Source: CAZCZY01 sp964503525
GTDB lineage: Bacteria; Patescibacteriota; JAUYIX01
DNA length: 7,953 nucleotides
Reading direction: 5' to 3'
NCBI GenBank assembly: GCA_964503525.1
Contig: CAZCZY010000085.1
Coordinates: forward strand, 1-7,953
Shown here: positions 1-6,317 of the stretch, piece by piece
Numbering within the stretch: the stretch's first letter is position 1
Layout of the letters: every line of letters starts with the position of its first letter
Translations under genes and position numbers: made by a program
Notes under the pieces: generated by a model
Seen by the model: only the letters and a program-made list of their open reading frames with translations
What the model was told of the DNA's origin: nothing
The model's database searches: none

Positions 1-664
1 TGACGTAATCAACGGCTATACCAGGCTTGTCTTCTTTAGTGTAATTAGTGCCCTCGTACAAAACCGGCGTCAATAATATAAAAACCGAATGTTTGCTCAT
101 GAGTCGGCCAACCCTTTGCAAAAAAAGAGCCTGATCATCCACAAACGCGAGCGACAATTTGCTCAGAACCACATCAAACGTTTGATCAAGCGAGACAGTC
201 GTTATGTCAGCAACGATAAATTTCACATGATTATATTTCTTGCATCGCTCACGCGCTTTTTCGATTGCAACTTTTGAGGAATCCACGCCCACCGCAGAAA
301 CATTGTGTTGTGCAAACATTTCTACTGCGTGGCCGGTTCCGCACCCCAAATCAATTACGCTTGAGGGTTGCTTCTCGAGGCGATTACTGACGCAATTCAG
401 TAATATTTCAAAATAAATCTCGTTGAGCGGTGTAAAGTCTTCTCCGCTTGCATATATTTTGTCCCATCGGTTCATGGCTAAATGATACGTTATCGGCATA
501 AAAAAGTCGGCCGCCTCAAAGAGAAACCGCTTGGTCTCCTCGAACACCGCATGTGACTCTTGGATGGTCATATCGTGCTTTTCGGCAAAGCGGTGGCAAA
601 GATCCTCGTGCTTGTATTTCTGGAGTTGTTGCCAGATTCGAGCCTGTTTTGCGTTCAACTGCAT
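1..664 (-). CDS. Class I SAM-dependent methyltransferase (partial, C-terminus off left edge)
   Basis: The reading frame is open from an ATG at 664 to the window edge, giving about 221 residues; the C-terminus lies outside. A helical N-terminal region of about 80 residues is followed by a Rossmann methyltransferase core. Motif I is DLGCGTG at residues 105-111, which in this fold binds the methionine part of SAM. An acidic residue ends the second strand in AVGVDSS (D128), and a motif-IV-like strand TFDVVLSKLSLAF lies near residues 162-174. The family transfers a methyl group from SAM, but the substrate cannot be read from the sequence. The start is supported by AAAGGA (673-678) 8 nt upstream. 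The gene is divergent from the esterase across about 95 bp. Methyltransferase assignment is firm; a small-molecule substrate is a guess. Confidence 0.87.
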   Translation of the reverse strand, partial: MQLNAKQARIWQQLQKYKHEDLCHRFAEKHDMTIQESHAVFEETKRFLFEAADFFMPITYHLAMNRWDKIYASGEDFTPLNEIYFEILLNCVSNRLEKQPSSVIDLGCGTGHAVEMFAQHNVSAVGVDSSKVAIEKARERCKKYNHVKFIVADITTVSLDQTFDVVLSKLSLAFVDDQALFLQRVGRLMSKHSVFILLTPVLYEGTNYTKEDKPGIAVDYV

Positions 665-759
665 GATGGAATTCCTTTCTCAAAGAACCACCACTAATGT
701 ACTGTGACAAACATTAAGAAAAGATTAAAAAAGAGCAGTATCAAGTGGATAAGTCTCAC

Positions 760-1626
760 ATGACCAATAGCCCAACGCCAAACAACATGGCAGAACCATT
801 GACGGGGGACGTACTCGCTCACGTCGCCGGTCGCTACCCCATGATGTCTGGGGCAGAACGCTTTGATCACGCACTCTCAAGCGATATGGCTTGTTTGTTA
901 ATTCACGGCTTTACTGCCTCACCACAAGCCATGCGCGAACTCGGTCAAGCTTTGGCCGACGCTGGTTTTGCCAACAGCTGTCCGCTTTTGCCAGGACACG
1001 GCACGACTGCAGCTGATCTTAATGCGACGGAGTGGCCGGTTATCGAGCGGGCCGTATCCGAAGAATTTGAAAAACTTTTGGCTCGGCATAAGCGCGTCAT
1101 AGTCATTGGTGAATCATCCGGAGGCGTTTTGGCCTTGCGAGTGGCGATTCAACGCGCGGCGATCGGGCGACCAGCAGATGTTGCCGGCGTTGTTTCTGTT
1201 GGCGGCTCATTACGTTTTCCGGCACAGTGGGCATCGCCGGTAGTGCTACCACTGTATCGTTTGTTGTTTGGCAAGACGCCCCGCAAGATTCGGCGCGCCG
1301 ATGTGGCCGACCAGACGGCCGTCAAGGACCGCGTCGCCTACCAAAATATTGCGCTCACCGCGTTTAAAAAAATGTTGCCGCTTAACCGGGACACCGAGGC
1401 CAACCTAAATAAAGTGACCGCGCCGCTGCTTGTGCAACAGTCGCCGCACGATCACTCGGTCGCGCCAAAAAGTGCACAAATTATTTATGAGCGGGCCGCA
1501 TCGCGCTATAAACAGCTGCTCTGGTATCGCAAAAGCCACCACATTCTGTTGATTGATCATGACAAGCGCGAGGTAATCCGCGATATTGTCGACTTTGTGC
1601 GTAAGGTTGACACAGGCCAAATTTAG
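760..1626 (+). CDS. Alpha/beta-hydrolase, carboxylesterase/lipase-like
   Basis: A cytosolic serine hydrolase of 288 residues with no signal peptide, resembling Est30-type carboxylesterases and monoacylglycerol lipases. The oxyanion-hole strand is LLIHGFTASP (HGF at residues 49-51). The nucleophile elbow is GESSG with S119. The acid is D231 in PHDHSVAP, and the catalytic histidine is H261 in SHHILLIDHDK, so the triad is complete. A lid-like insertion between about residues 145 and 205 fits this subfamily. It would hydrolyse carboxylic or acylglycerol esters; the real substrate is unknown. The start is uncertain. ATG 760 has only a weak GGA 10 nt upstream. GTG 745, preceded by AAGAG at 731-735, would add five residues. 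Transcription is probably separate from the metallophosphoesterase 79 bp downstream, although no terminator separates them. Confidence 0.88.
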   Translation: MTNSPTPNNMAEPLTGDVLAHVAGRYPMMSGAERFDHALSSDMACLLIHGFTASPQAMRELGQALADAGFANSCPLLPGHGTTAADLNATEWPVIERAVSEEFEKLLARHKRVIVIGESSGGVLALRVAIQRAAIGRPADVAGVVSVGGSLRFPAQWASPVVLPLYRLLFGKTPRKIRRADVADQTAVKDRVAYQNIALTAFKKMLPLNRDTEANLNKVTAPLLVQQSPHDHSVAPKSAQIIYERAASRYKQLLWYRKSHHILLIDHDKREVIRDIVDFVRKVDTGQI

Positions 1627-1678
1627 CGCATAGTACCGGGTTCGTTCGTTACCATTTTTGATATGCGCTTGTATGCGC
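1626..1678. repeat. TATGCGC repeats upstream of the metallophosphoesterase gene
   Basis: TATGCGC occurs at 1662-1668 and again at 1672-1678, a direct repeat with a 10-bp period (one helical turn). The inverted copy GCGCATA is at 1626-1632, overlapping the esterase stop codon. A weak promoter-like pair, TTGATA (1658-1663) and TATTGA (1681-1686) with 17-nt spacing, would put the two direct copies inside its spacer. This could be an operator, but 7-nt repeats in a short stretch may be chance. Confidence 0.25.
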
Positions 1679-1705
1679 CCTATTGAATAGAGAAGAGGAG
1701 GTCCT

Positions 1706-2647
1706 ATGCCCTACTGCTTGTCGGACAGTCACTTGGCATCCGTGCTGGAGGCCGGCGATCTATTTCCACGCCGAATGAAAAACTTTGGACCCGTTCGAGG
1801 TCCGCAAGTATATGCGATGTTCAAGAGGGAGTTACTGCGATCGTTTGTCGCCGTGACCGAATCCATTCGCGCGTCGGCGCCGGAAACCATCGTGCATCTG
1901 GGCGATTTGTCCGGCGGCAGTCAGGAATGTGGCATTGCGCATCCGCTGGTGGATCAAACTGCGCGTCACGCAAGTCGCATCCTGGACGGCCTGCCCGGCA
2001 CAACGTTTATCAGTCCAGGCAATCATGACACTGGCTACGGACATGGTGAGGTATCGGGTCACTTTGACGCTGAAAGCCTGCTGGCATGTCGCGATATCTA
2101 CGGACCGCTTTGGTGGCGCTTTGAAGAGGCGAGCGTTCTGTATGTCGGATTTTGTACGCCCCTCGCGGAAGCGCGGTGTGATTCGCAAGAGGTTATCCGC
2201 ATGCAGCATGATCAAGAACAGTTTCTTGGCGACACGTTGCTCGCGCGCCCAGAAGGCTGGGTGCTCATGACCCATAACATCTTTGGTACGCGTACGATGG
2301 CCAAGCAATTGCAGGGTCATACCAAGCGAATGAGGATGGTAGTCTGCGGCGATTTGCATCAACCGAGTTGGGGTAACCGACTGAGTGCACTCGGAACGAT
2401 GTTGCAATTCCTTAACATCGGCGCGCTTGGGAGGAAAGCCGAGCAAGTCATGTTCGAGTGCATGAGCAAGCTCGTGATTTGCCCCGCGAGCGCACCGCTC
2501 GGCGTCAGAGGGTACAGCTACCTCAAGATTTCCGGCACTGACAAACTCAGGGCCGAAGTTGTGCCAGTCGAGCGACCTGCGGGTTATGAGGAGCTACCCG
2601 TGAGTTCGTTCTTGCGAGCTGCGCTCTGGTTCTTTGGAGTCGGATAG
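1706..2647 (+). CDS. Calcineurin-like metallophosphoesterase with altered GHxH motif
   Basis: A 313-residue protein of the dinuclear metallophosphoesterase fold, which hydrolyses phosphomonoesters or diesters. The metal-site motifs appear in order: DSH (D7, H9), GD (G66-D67 in VHLGDLSGG), GNHD (105-108), MTH (H190) and GDLH (215-218). Two positions differ from the family consensus. GDxxD is GDLSG, without the second Asp, and GHxH is GDLH, with Asp216 where a metal-binding His is usual. Asp can still bind metal, so activity is not excluded. The start is fixed by AGGAGGT at 1696-1702, and the DxH motif follows almost at once, as is normal. No signal peptide is seen; the C-terminus is hydrophobic (near residues 302-311). 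The substrate (nucleotide, phospholipid or protein) cannot be told. The gene ends at a strong intrinsic terminator. Confidence 0.87.
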   Translation: MPYCLSDSHLASVLEAGDLFPRRMKNFGPVRGPQVYAMFKRELLRSFVAVTESIRASAPETIVHLGDLSGGSQECGIAHPLVDQTARHASRILDGLPGTTFISPGNHDTGYGHGEVSGHFDAESLLACRDIYGPLWWRFEEASVLYVGFCTPLAEARCDSQEVIRMQHDQEQFLGDTLLARPEGWVLMTHNIFGTRTMAKQLQGHTKRMRMVVCGDLHQPSWGNRLSALGTMLQFLNIGALGRKAEQVMFECMSKLVICPASAPLGVRGYSYLKISGTDKLRAEVVPVERPAGYEELPVSSFLRAALWFFGVG

Positions 2648-2669
2648 CGACAGTCAGATGGAATTCTTC

Positions 2670-2703
2670 AAGAGGTTGACGAACGCGTTAACCTCTTTTT
2701 TTT
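2670..2703 (+). terminator. Intrinsic terminator of the metallophosphoesterase gene
   Basis: AAGAGGTTGAC (2670-2680) pairs with GTTAACCTCTT (2687-2697): 11 bp with one G-U, and a 6-nt loop. A run of eight T follows (2696-2703). It overlaps the last bases of the convergent glycosyltransferase stop codon by 2 nt. The reverse direction has no T tract, so it acts on the + strand only. Confidence 0.9.
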
Positions 2704-3874
2704 ATTTCTGCTTGTTTGCCGCTATGTGCTCGTGTCGCAACCGTGTATACAGCTGCAATAATTTCTCGGCCATTGTTGGCATAGAAAATTCTGAAGCGGT
2801 TTTTTGGGCGCCGACGGCAAGACGTGCGCGGAGTTCTGGATCGCCGGCCAACATTAAAATACCGGCCGCAAAGTCATCGACGCGATTGGCCGTAAGCGTG
2901 CCGTTTTCTCCGTCGCGAACAATATCGTCATTGCCGGGGGCGCGGGTGGCGACGACTGGTAGGCCTGCGGACATGGCTTCGGCGGAGATTAGCCCCTGTG
3001 TTTCCGAGATAGAGGGGTACGCAAAAATATCAGCGCTCGAGTAATACTCGGATAAGCGCTCTTGATCGATAAAACCGGTAGAAATCACCGTGTCGCCCAA
3101 ATGCCGCTCCTTAATAATCGAACGCAATTTTTCTAAATCTGGTCCACCCCCCACAAACACCAGCCTGTTTTTGCCAAGCTGCGCGTGGATCTTTGTGTAT
3201 GCATCGAGCAACAACAAAAGATTTTTTTCTTCTAGGGCGATGCGGGCAACGCATAAAATTACGAGCGCATCTTGTGGAAGTTTAAATCGATCGCGTAAAA
3301 CTGCGCGTGGTTCTTCATCTTTAAATGATTCAGCCAAGCCGGTTGGGATCACTTCAATTGGTACAGTAACGCCGATTGATCGTAAGTGTTTTTCTATCGA
3401 ACTCGAGGGTGCGATCACCGAGCTGCAAGCATTTCCAAATTTTGTCACCGAGCGAACAATCCACCAGCGCGCCAGTCTAGTCGGAACAATTTTTACGTAA
3501 TGCGCTTTGAGGTCGTAGCGTGTGTGCCAAGTAAAGATGACCGGTACGCCGAGGGCGCGCGCGACTTTTTGCGCGTAGCGACCCGTGACGTATGGTTGCA
3601 TGACATGCACAACGTCGATATTTTTAGCGCGCCAATGCGCGACGTCGCGCGCGCCCGCAAAGTAAAACGGCAATCGAATGTCTTTGTAAAAAGGGTTGTG
3701 AAGCGAGCGCTTGCGGACGACATTTGGCTCTTTGTCTGCGTATCCGGGAGCAGCTGGTGCGACCAAAAAGACGGGATGCCCTTTTTGTTCGAGCGAGTGT
3801 TTAAAATTTCGCGTAGAAATTGCCGCTCCATTAATTGCCGGAAGATACGTACCGGCCACCATTAATATATTCAT
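2702..3874 (-). CDS. Family 4 (GT-B) glycosyltransferase, possibly glycolipid-forming
   Basis: A 390-residue GT-B glycosyltransferase that moves a sugar from a nucleotide donor to an acceptor with retention. The N-terminal acceptor domain starts with MNILMVAGTYLPAINGAA, the usual first strand and glycine loop, and has TWHTRY with H117. The donor domain has R211 and K217 in VARIALEEK, phosphate-binding residues in this family. The EX7E motif is E291 and E299 in SETQGLISAEA, followed by GLPVVAT. The WHTRYDLKAHY stretch and the overall layout recall bacterial diacylglycerol glucosyltransferases, so a membrane glycolipid acceptor is possible but unproven; a cell-surface polysaccharide is the alternative. 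It would act at the inner face of the membrane. No Shine-Dalgarno is visible before ATG 3874, though the start matches the fold's beginning. It converges on the metallophosphoesterase gene. Confidence 0.92.
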   Translation of the reverse strand: MNILMVAGTYLPAINGAAISTRNFKHSLEQKGHPVFLVAPAAPGYADKEPNVVRKRSLHNPFYKDIRLPFYFAGARDVAHWRAKNIDVVHVMQPYVTGRYAQKVARALGVPVIFTWHTRYDLKAHYVKIVPTRLARWWIVRSVTKFGNACSSVIAPSSSIEKHLRSIGVTVPIEVIPTGLAESFKDEEPRAVLRDRFKLPQDALVILCVARIALEEKNLLLLLDAYTKIHAQLGKNRLVFVGGGPDLEKLRSIIKERHLGDTVISTGFIDQERLSEYYSSADIFAYPSISETQGLISAEAMSAGLPVVATRAPGNDDIVRDGENGTLTANRVDDFAAGILMLAGDPELRARLAVGAQKTASEFSMPTMAEKLLQLYTRLRHEHIAANKQK

Positions 3875-4101
3875 GCGGAAGAAATAGTTAGGTTACTCGA
3901 ATATAGTAAGGTTTCCACAGAAAAGTGGATAGTGTTGTTGATAGTTCGTGCATGAGTGGCCCAAAAGGGAACAAAGAAATCTGAAACTTATGTGGAATGG
4001 CTTAAAAAAGCCACGTTGACCAAACTAAAAATACACAAATGCAATGGTAATATCATCGTACGCACATCAGCAGTTCCGCGCGAGTCTCAACGACAAGCGC
4101 A
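3875..4101. other. Intergenic stretch without a recognisable gene
   Basis: This lies upstream of the glycosyltransferase and the first RNA locus. It holds the glycosyltransferase leader, with a TATATT-like -10 on the - strand near 3899-3904 and no clear -35. It also has two small hairpins: TCCAC/GTGGA (3914-3929) and TGGCTT/AAGCCA with an AAAA loop (3998-4013); neither has a T tract. Possible + strand promoter elements for the RNA locus are TTGACC (4016-4021) with TGCAAT (4040-4045, 18-nt spacer), or the extended -10 TGGTAATAT (4045-4053). No convincing coding frame was found. Confidence 0.5.
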
Positions 4102-4268
4102 CGGTTGTCTCTGAAAGTCTTGTGCACGAGGTCTGGGAAGTGCCTCGTCTGCAAGCAGGGCAACTTGAGAACTCGCTGACCTGCGAAAAAATAAGAGCTC
4201 TCGAGAGCAATCTCGTCTCTTGATTCCCGGAGGGCCGCTTGCCGCAAGGTCAGCGGCTTTTCGGTTTT
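4102..4268 (+). ncRNA. Structured RNA, copy A (shared TCTGGGAAGTG-loop family)
   Basis: The 5' end is set at the start of a 17-nt block shared with copy B (4102-4118); the true transcript may begin up to 50 nt earlier. Hairpin 1 (4119-4155) has a 12-bp stem broken by one C-C mismatch and with two G-U pairs; its loop is TCTGGGAAGTG (4132-4142). Hairpin 2 (4155-4184) has a GCAGG/CCTGC outer stem, a GC/GC step and bulges on both sides. Hairpin 3 (4193-4221) has AAGAG/CTCTT, a 4-nt bulge, CGAGA/TCTCG and a GCAA loop. It ends with a GCAA-capped terminator. No + strand gene follows closely, so it is unlikely to be a cis leader. A 59-codon frame crosses it without any ribosome binding site. It matches no RNA class I know (not SRP RNA, tmRNA, RNase P or 6S). 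Confidence 0.6.
4234..4268 (+). terminator. Terminator of RNA copy A
   Basis: GCCGCT (4234-4239) pairs with AGCGGC (4252-4257). Inside are a T-C mismatch, GCC pairing with GGT, and a GCAA loop (4244-4247). TTTT, CGG and TTTT follow. The layout is the same as at copy B. Transcription here converges on the terminator at 4296-4323. Confidence 0.75.
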
Positions 4269-4295
4269 ATAAGCGAACAAAGTCAGGGACGAATT

Positions 4296-4323
4296 AAAAA
4301 AAGCCCCACGGTTGTGTGAGGCT
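4296..4323 (-). terminator. Intrinsic terminator of the 105/266-residue gene pair
   Basis: On the - strand, AGCCTCAC pairs with GTGGGGCT (8 bp, one G-U) around a 6-nt loop, followed by seven T. It starts 14 nt after the stop codon of the 266-residue gene. Confidence 0.9.
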
Positions 4324-4337
4324 TGAGTGAAGTCTGG

Positions 4338-5138
4338 TTAGACGCCACTGTTTGGTTGGTCGATGGGAATTTGGTTGCACTTGCGCCAGTAGAAATGCTC
4401 GTCGGCGCGAATGTACATGAGATGGGCCTTGAGTTCGTCAGACGGTGGCAAGCCACCTGCCCAAGTTCCCTCGTAATATGCGAGTGGATGCATGCAAAGA
4501 GCACACAGTGGGTCGAATCCATTATCTGCGGGACGCAAGGCAAGTGTTGGCCGGTTTCGGCGCAACATGTACCAAACGCCGCTTCGACCTACTTCCACAA
4601 AAGCGTCTGCCGTTAGCAACTGGTGGCGCTGTTGCGGCGTAAGGATTTCCACTAACGATTCGAGGGCCTTGATTTCCGCCTTGGGTGTTGTGAATTGCAC
4701 TCGACAGTTCAGAGTTCGTGCCCAGAACTGCAACCGGTCCTGGCTAGATTCTTTCTTGCGAAACTCCTTGATGACACGGCCGGTCTCTGGATTTTCCATC
4801 ACGAACACATGTCCGTAACTTCCTTTCCATGGTGCGGTCGTATCCCATTGATTGCGAGTCTTGCGATGAGGCCGTTCCGCAATAACTTCCGCAGATGGAG
4901 TAGGTGGTGCAGCTTCCGTATCGAGTGCGCGCAGACAGCTTTGTAGTAATGGATCAGTCGTTACAATTTTCTTGCCTTGCAGCATACCCGCCGGAAATCC
5001 TGCGGGAAAAACGCCTGCAGTAAGGTTCGTCATGTATTGCGTGATCCGATCTATTGCTTCACTTTCTGTCGGCGCTCCAGCTGCAATTTGATTGAGCTCC
5101 TGTTCGTGTTGAGCTAGTTCCTCCTCGAGGCTTGGCAT
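4338..5138 (-). CDS. Conserved-looking protein of unknown function, 266 aa
   Basis: I cannot name a family. The N-terminus (residues 3-20) is a short charged helix, perhaps a coiled coil. A Pro/Ala-rich linker lies near 76-84. A central part (95-140) holds APWKGSYGHVFVME and a basic stretch. The C-terminal half looks like a compact domain: a helix ending in LTPQQRHQLL, a strand pair VEVGRSGVWYMLRRNRP (182-197), then LCALCMHPL with C212, C215 and H217. After that come GTWAGGLPPSDE (224-235) and IRADEHFYWRKCNQ (243-256). From memory, unverified, similar strand-then-CxHP-then-DE-helix endings occur in uncharacterised bacterial and phage proteins. There is no signal peptide or membrane segment. 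GGTGG (5146-5150) precedes ATG 5138 by 7 nt. The start lies 3 nt past the stop of the 105-residue gene, so the two are almost certainly cotranscribed. Confidence 0.8.
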   Translation of the reverse strand: MPSLEEELAQHEQELNQIAAGAPTESEAIDRITQYMTNLTAGVFPAGFPAGMLQGKKIVTTDPLLQSCLRALDTEAAPPTPSAEVIAERPHRKTRNQWDTTAPWKGSYGHVFVMENPETGRVIKEFRKKESSQDRLQFWARTLNCRVQFTTPKAEIKALESLVEILTPQQRHQLLTADAFVEVGRSGVWYMLRRNRPTLALRPADNGFDPLCALCMHPLAYYEGTWAGGLPPSDELKAHLMYIRADEHFYWRKCNQIPIDQPNSGV

Positions 5139-5141
5139 GTT

Positions 5142-5459
5142 CTAGCCACCAGCTGTTGGTGCGACTGCCGCCGCATGAGTGCCAGCCGCCTTGATGCGAT
5201 CCACTACACGGGCAAGCTTACCCTTGATTTTCTTGTCTTCCGTTTTGGATATAGGACTTGGCGCCAGCCACTCGTTGGTCGCTGCATTGTAGCCCGCGAC
5301 CCTTCTGTAATTGTCGCCTTGCTTGAGAAATACGGACGTGCCGCGCTTGATGAGCTTGTCTACCATTTGGCCGAATTCCTGTCGCATTTCGGGATTGTCG
5401 TCCTCGATAATGAACTCATTGTCGCCAGCCTGCGTGTTCATCATTTCCATCGTGATCAT
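5142..5459 (-). CDS. Small protein of unknown function, 105 aa
   Basis: No family recognised. The protein has an acidic start (EFIIEDDNPE, residues 15-24), an amphipathic helix (MRQEFGQMVDKLIKRG, 25-40), then an apparent strand run (TSVFLKQGDNYRRVAGY, 41-57; NEWLAPSPI, 62-70). A lysine-rich helix (76-91) and an Ala-rich tail ending in PTAGG follow. It is likely cytosolic. The start is clear: AAGGAGAT at 5465-5472, five nt before ATG 5459. The same frame stays open to 5801, but that extension lies inside the pyrophosphatase gene and crosses a terminator, so it is not coding. It leads a two-gene operon with the 266-residue protein and has its own promoter. The shared transcript suggests that the two work together. 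Confidence 0.8.
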   Translation of the reverse strand: MITMEMMNTQAGDNEFIIEDDNPEMRQEFGQMVDKLIKRGTSVFLKQGDNYRRVAGYNAATNEWLAPSPISKTEDKKIKGKLARVVDRIKAAGTHAAAVAPTAGG

Positions 5460-5500
5460 CTGTGATCTCCTTGTCGGATTGGTAAAGAAGTAGGCACAGA

Positions 5501-5527
5501 AGTATCGCATGCTTCGGCAGGTGTCAA
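5501..5527 (-). promoter_or_regulatory. Promoter of the 105/266-residue operon
   Basis: On the - strand there is a perfect -35 TTGACA (5527-5522), a 15-nt spacer, and the -10 GATACT (5506-5501) preceded by TGC, an extended -10. The spacer is slightly short. The site lies between the upstream gene's terminator and the ribosome binding site, and predicts a leader of about 35 nt. Confidence 0.6.
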
Positions 5528-5533
5528 TAAGAG

Positions 5534-5564
5534 AAAACCCGCAAAGCATTGCTTTACGGGTTTT
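5534..5564 (-). terminator. Intrinsic terminator of the Ham1-like gene
   Basis: On the - strand AAAACCCG-T-AAAGC and GCTTT-G-CGGGTTTT pair around a 3-nt loop, with a T-rich tail. One position is U-G when read on the - strand but C-A on the + strand, which argues for the - direction. It separates the Ham1-like gene from the next promoter. Confidence 0.85.
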
Positions 5565-5574
5565 GGTTTGCTGG

Positions 5575-6222
5575 TTACTGCTTGGACGTCGTCTGGGGCT
5601 GTGTTTCCTTGAATCGTCGATAGAATCCGCTGTTCTCGACAATCCACGTCCCGAGTTCGCGATACACACCTTCGATCGCGGGCTGACTGCGGAAGCGCAC
5701 CAACTCATCCGGATCCATCTCGGCGAGTGTCCGTTTGCGGGGATTACCATCGTCGGGAATGTAGAGCTTCCAGAGCTCCGACATGCTGTCGTTGGATCCA
5801 CGCGGTTCTCGCGCGAGTAGACCAGTCTCGCGACGCACGAACATCTTGGCCTCGGGCATGCCGGGTTCGTGATAGGCCATGACGTGGATGAAATGGCAGC
5901 TGCGATTTCGCTCGCCCTCCAGATGCGAGGTCACCCGCAAGAATCCTGCCACACCAAGTGACTGGATTGCCCACTTGAAATGGGCATGCGGCCAGTTCTC
6001 GAGAGCATCAATGTGAAACGACGCATCGTTGACCATGATCGGGTCGTTGTCGCACTCGCGCCGAGCACTGGCCAGCTTGTAGTGGGCAACTCCGGTTGCA
6101 TCTTTGGCCTGCAACTCAGGTAGCTCGACTTTGACCTGGTCGACTTGGATGCCGAGCGGTCCGAGCACGCGCCGCGGACTCTCAAGCTTTTTTGCGTTAG
6201 ACGTATAGTAAAGGACTTTCAT
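5575..6222 (-). CDS. Ham1/ITPase-like non-canonical purine NTP pyrophosphatase, divergent
   Basis: A 215-residue cytosolic enzyme of the Ham1/RdgB/ITPA fold. Members clean the nucleotide pool by splitting ITP, XTP and their deoxy forms to the monophosphate and pyrophosphate. The N-terminus YYTSNAKKLESPRRVL (residues 5-20) matches the TGNxxKL motif (T7, N9, K12). VELPELQ (32-38) corresponds to the usual LPE segment. VNDASFHIDAL (64-74) carries the catalytic-type Asp66, and FKWAIQSLG (82-90) follows as in eukaryotic ITPA. LLAREPRG (135-142) and TLAEM (165-169) fit the later motifs. The usual SHR near the C-terminus is not intact: the region reads VRFRSQPAIE, leaving only R178. Substrate choice may therefore be altered. 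AGGGGGTG (6226-6233) sets ATG 6222. It is a single-gene unit with its own terminator. Confidence 0.82.
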   Translation of the reverse strand: MKVLYYTSNAKKLESPRRVLGPLGIQVDQVKVELPELQAKDATGVAHYKLASARRECDNDPIMVNDASFHIDALENWPHAHFKWAIQSLGVAGFLRVTSHLEGERNRSCHFIHVMAYHEPGMPEAKMFVRRETGLLAREPRGSNDSMSELWKLYIPDDGNPRKRTLAEMDPDELVRFRSQPAIEGVYRELGTWIVENSGFYRRFKETQPQTTSKQ

Positions 6223-6254
6223 GCTCACCCCCTGCTCACCGGTTCGAACAAGCC

Positions 6255-6283
6255 ATCTTACAAAAGTTCGACTAAAAAGCAAA
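6255..6283 (-). promoter_or_regulatory. Possible promoter of the Ham1-like gene
   Basis: On the - strand, TTTGCT (6283-6278) and TAAGAT (6260-6255) are spaced by 17 nt, just after the preceding gene's terminator. The -35 match is weak. The position, between a terminator and a start codon, is the main support. Confidence 0.35.
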
Positions 6284-6286
6284 CAT

Positions 6287-6317
6287 AAAAAAGCGCACCT
6301 AGTGTTTACTAGGTGCG
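6287..6317 (-). terminator. Perfect-hairpin terminator overlapping the end of a coding region
   Basis: CGCACCTAGT pairs perfectly with ACTAGGTGCG around a 4-nt loop, followed by C or GC and six T on the - strand (6292-6287). The last codons and TAG stop (6299-6301) of the 74-residue gene lie inside the hairpin. Confidence 0.93.

Noticed and set aside
1832..2446. 204-residue - strand reading frame inside the metallophosphoesterase gene
   Set aside because: Fully antisense to a gene with clear catalytic motifs and a strong ribosome binding site; a shadow frame.
4044..4223. 59-codon + strand reading frame within RNA copy A
   Set aside because: No ribosome binding site, no recognisable protein features, and the RNA structure shared with copy B explains the region better. 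Copy B does not preserve the frame.
4053..4280. 75-residue - strand reading frame
   Set aside because: Antisense to RNA copy A and its terminator, with no supported start and no family features; open by chance.
5460..5801. N-terminal extension of the 105-residue protein
   Set aside because: The open frame overlaps the Ham1-like gene and crosses a terminator and a promoter; ATG 5459 has a strong ribosome binding site.
6239..6250. tRNA T-loop-like GGTTCGAAC
   Set aside because: No matching arms, anticodon stem or acceptor stem around it on either strand.
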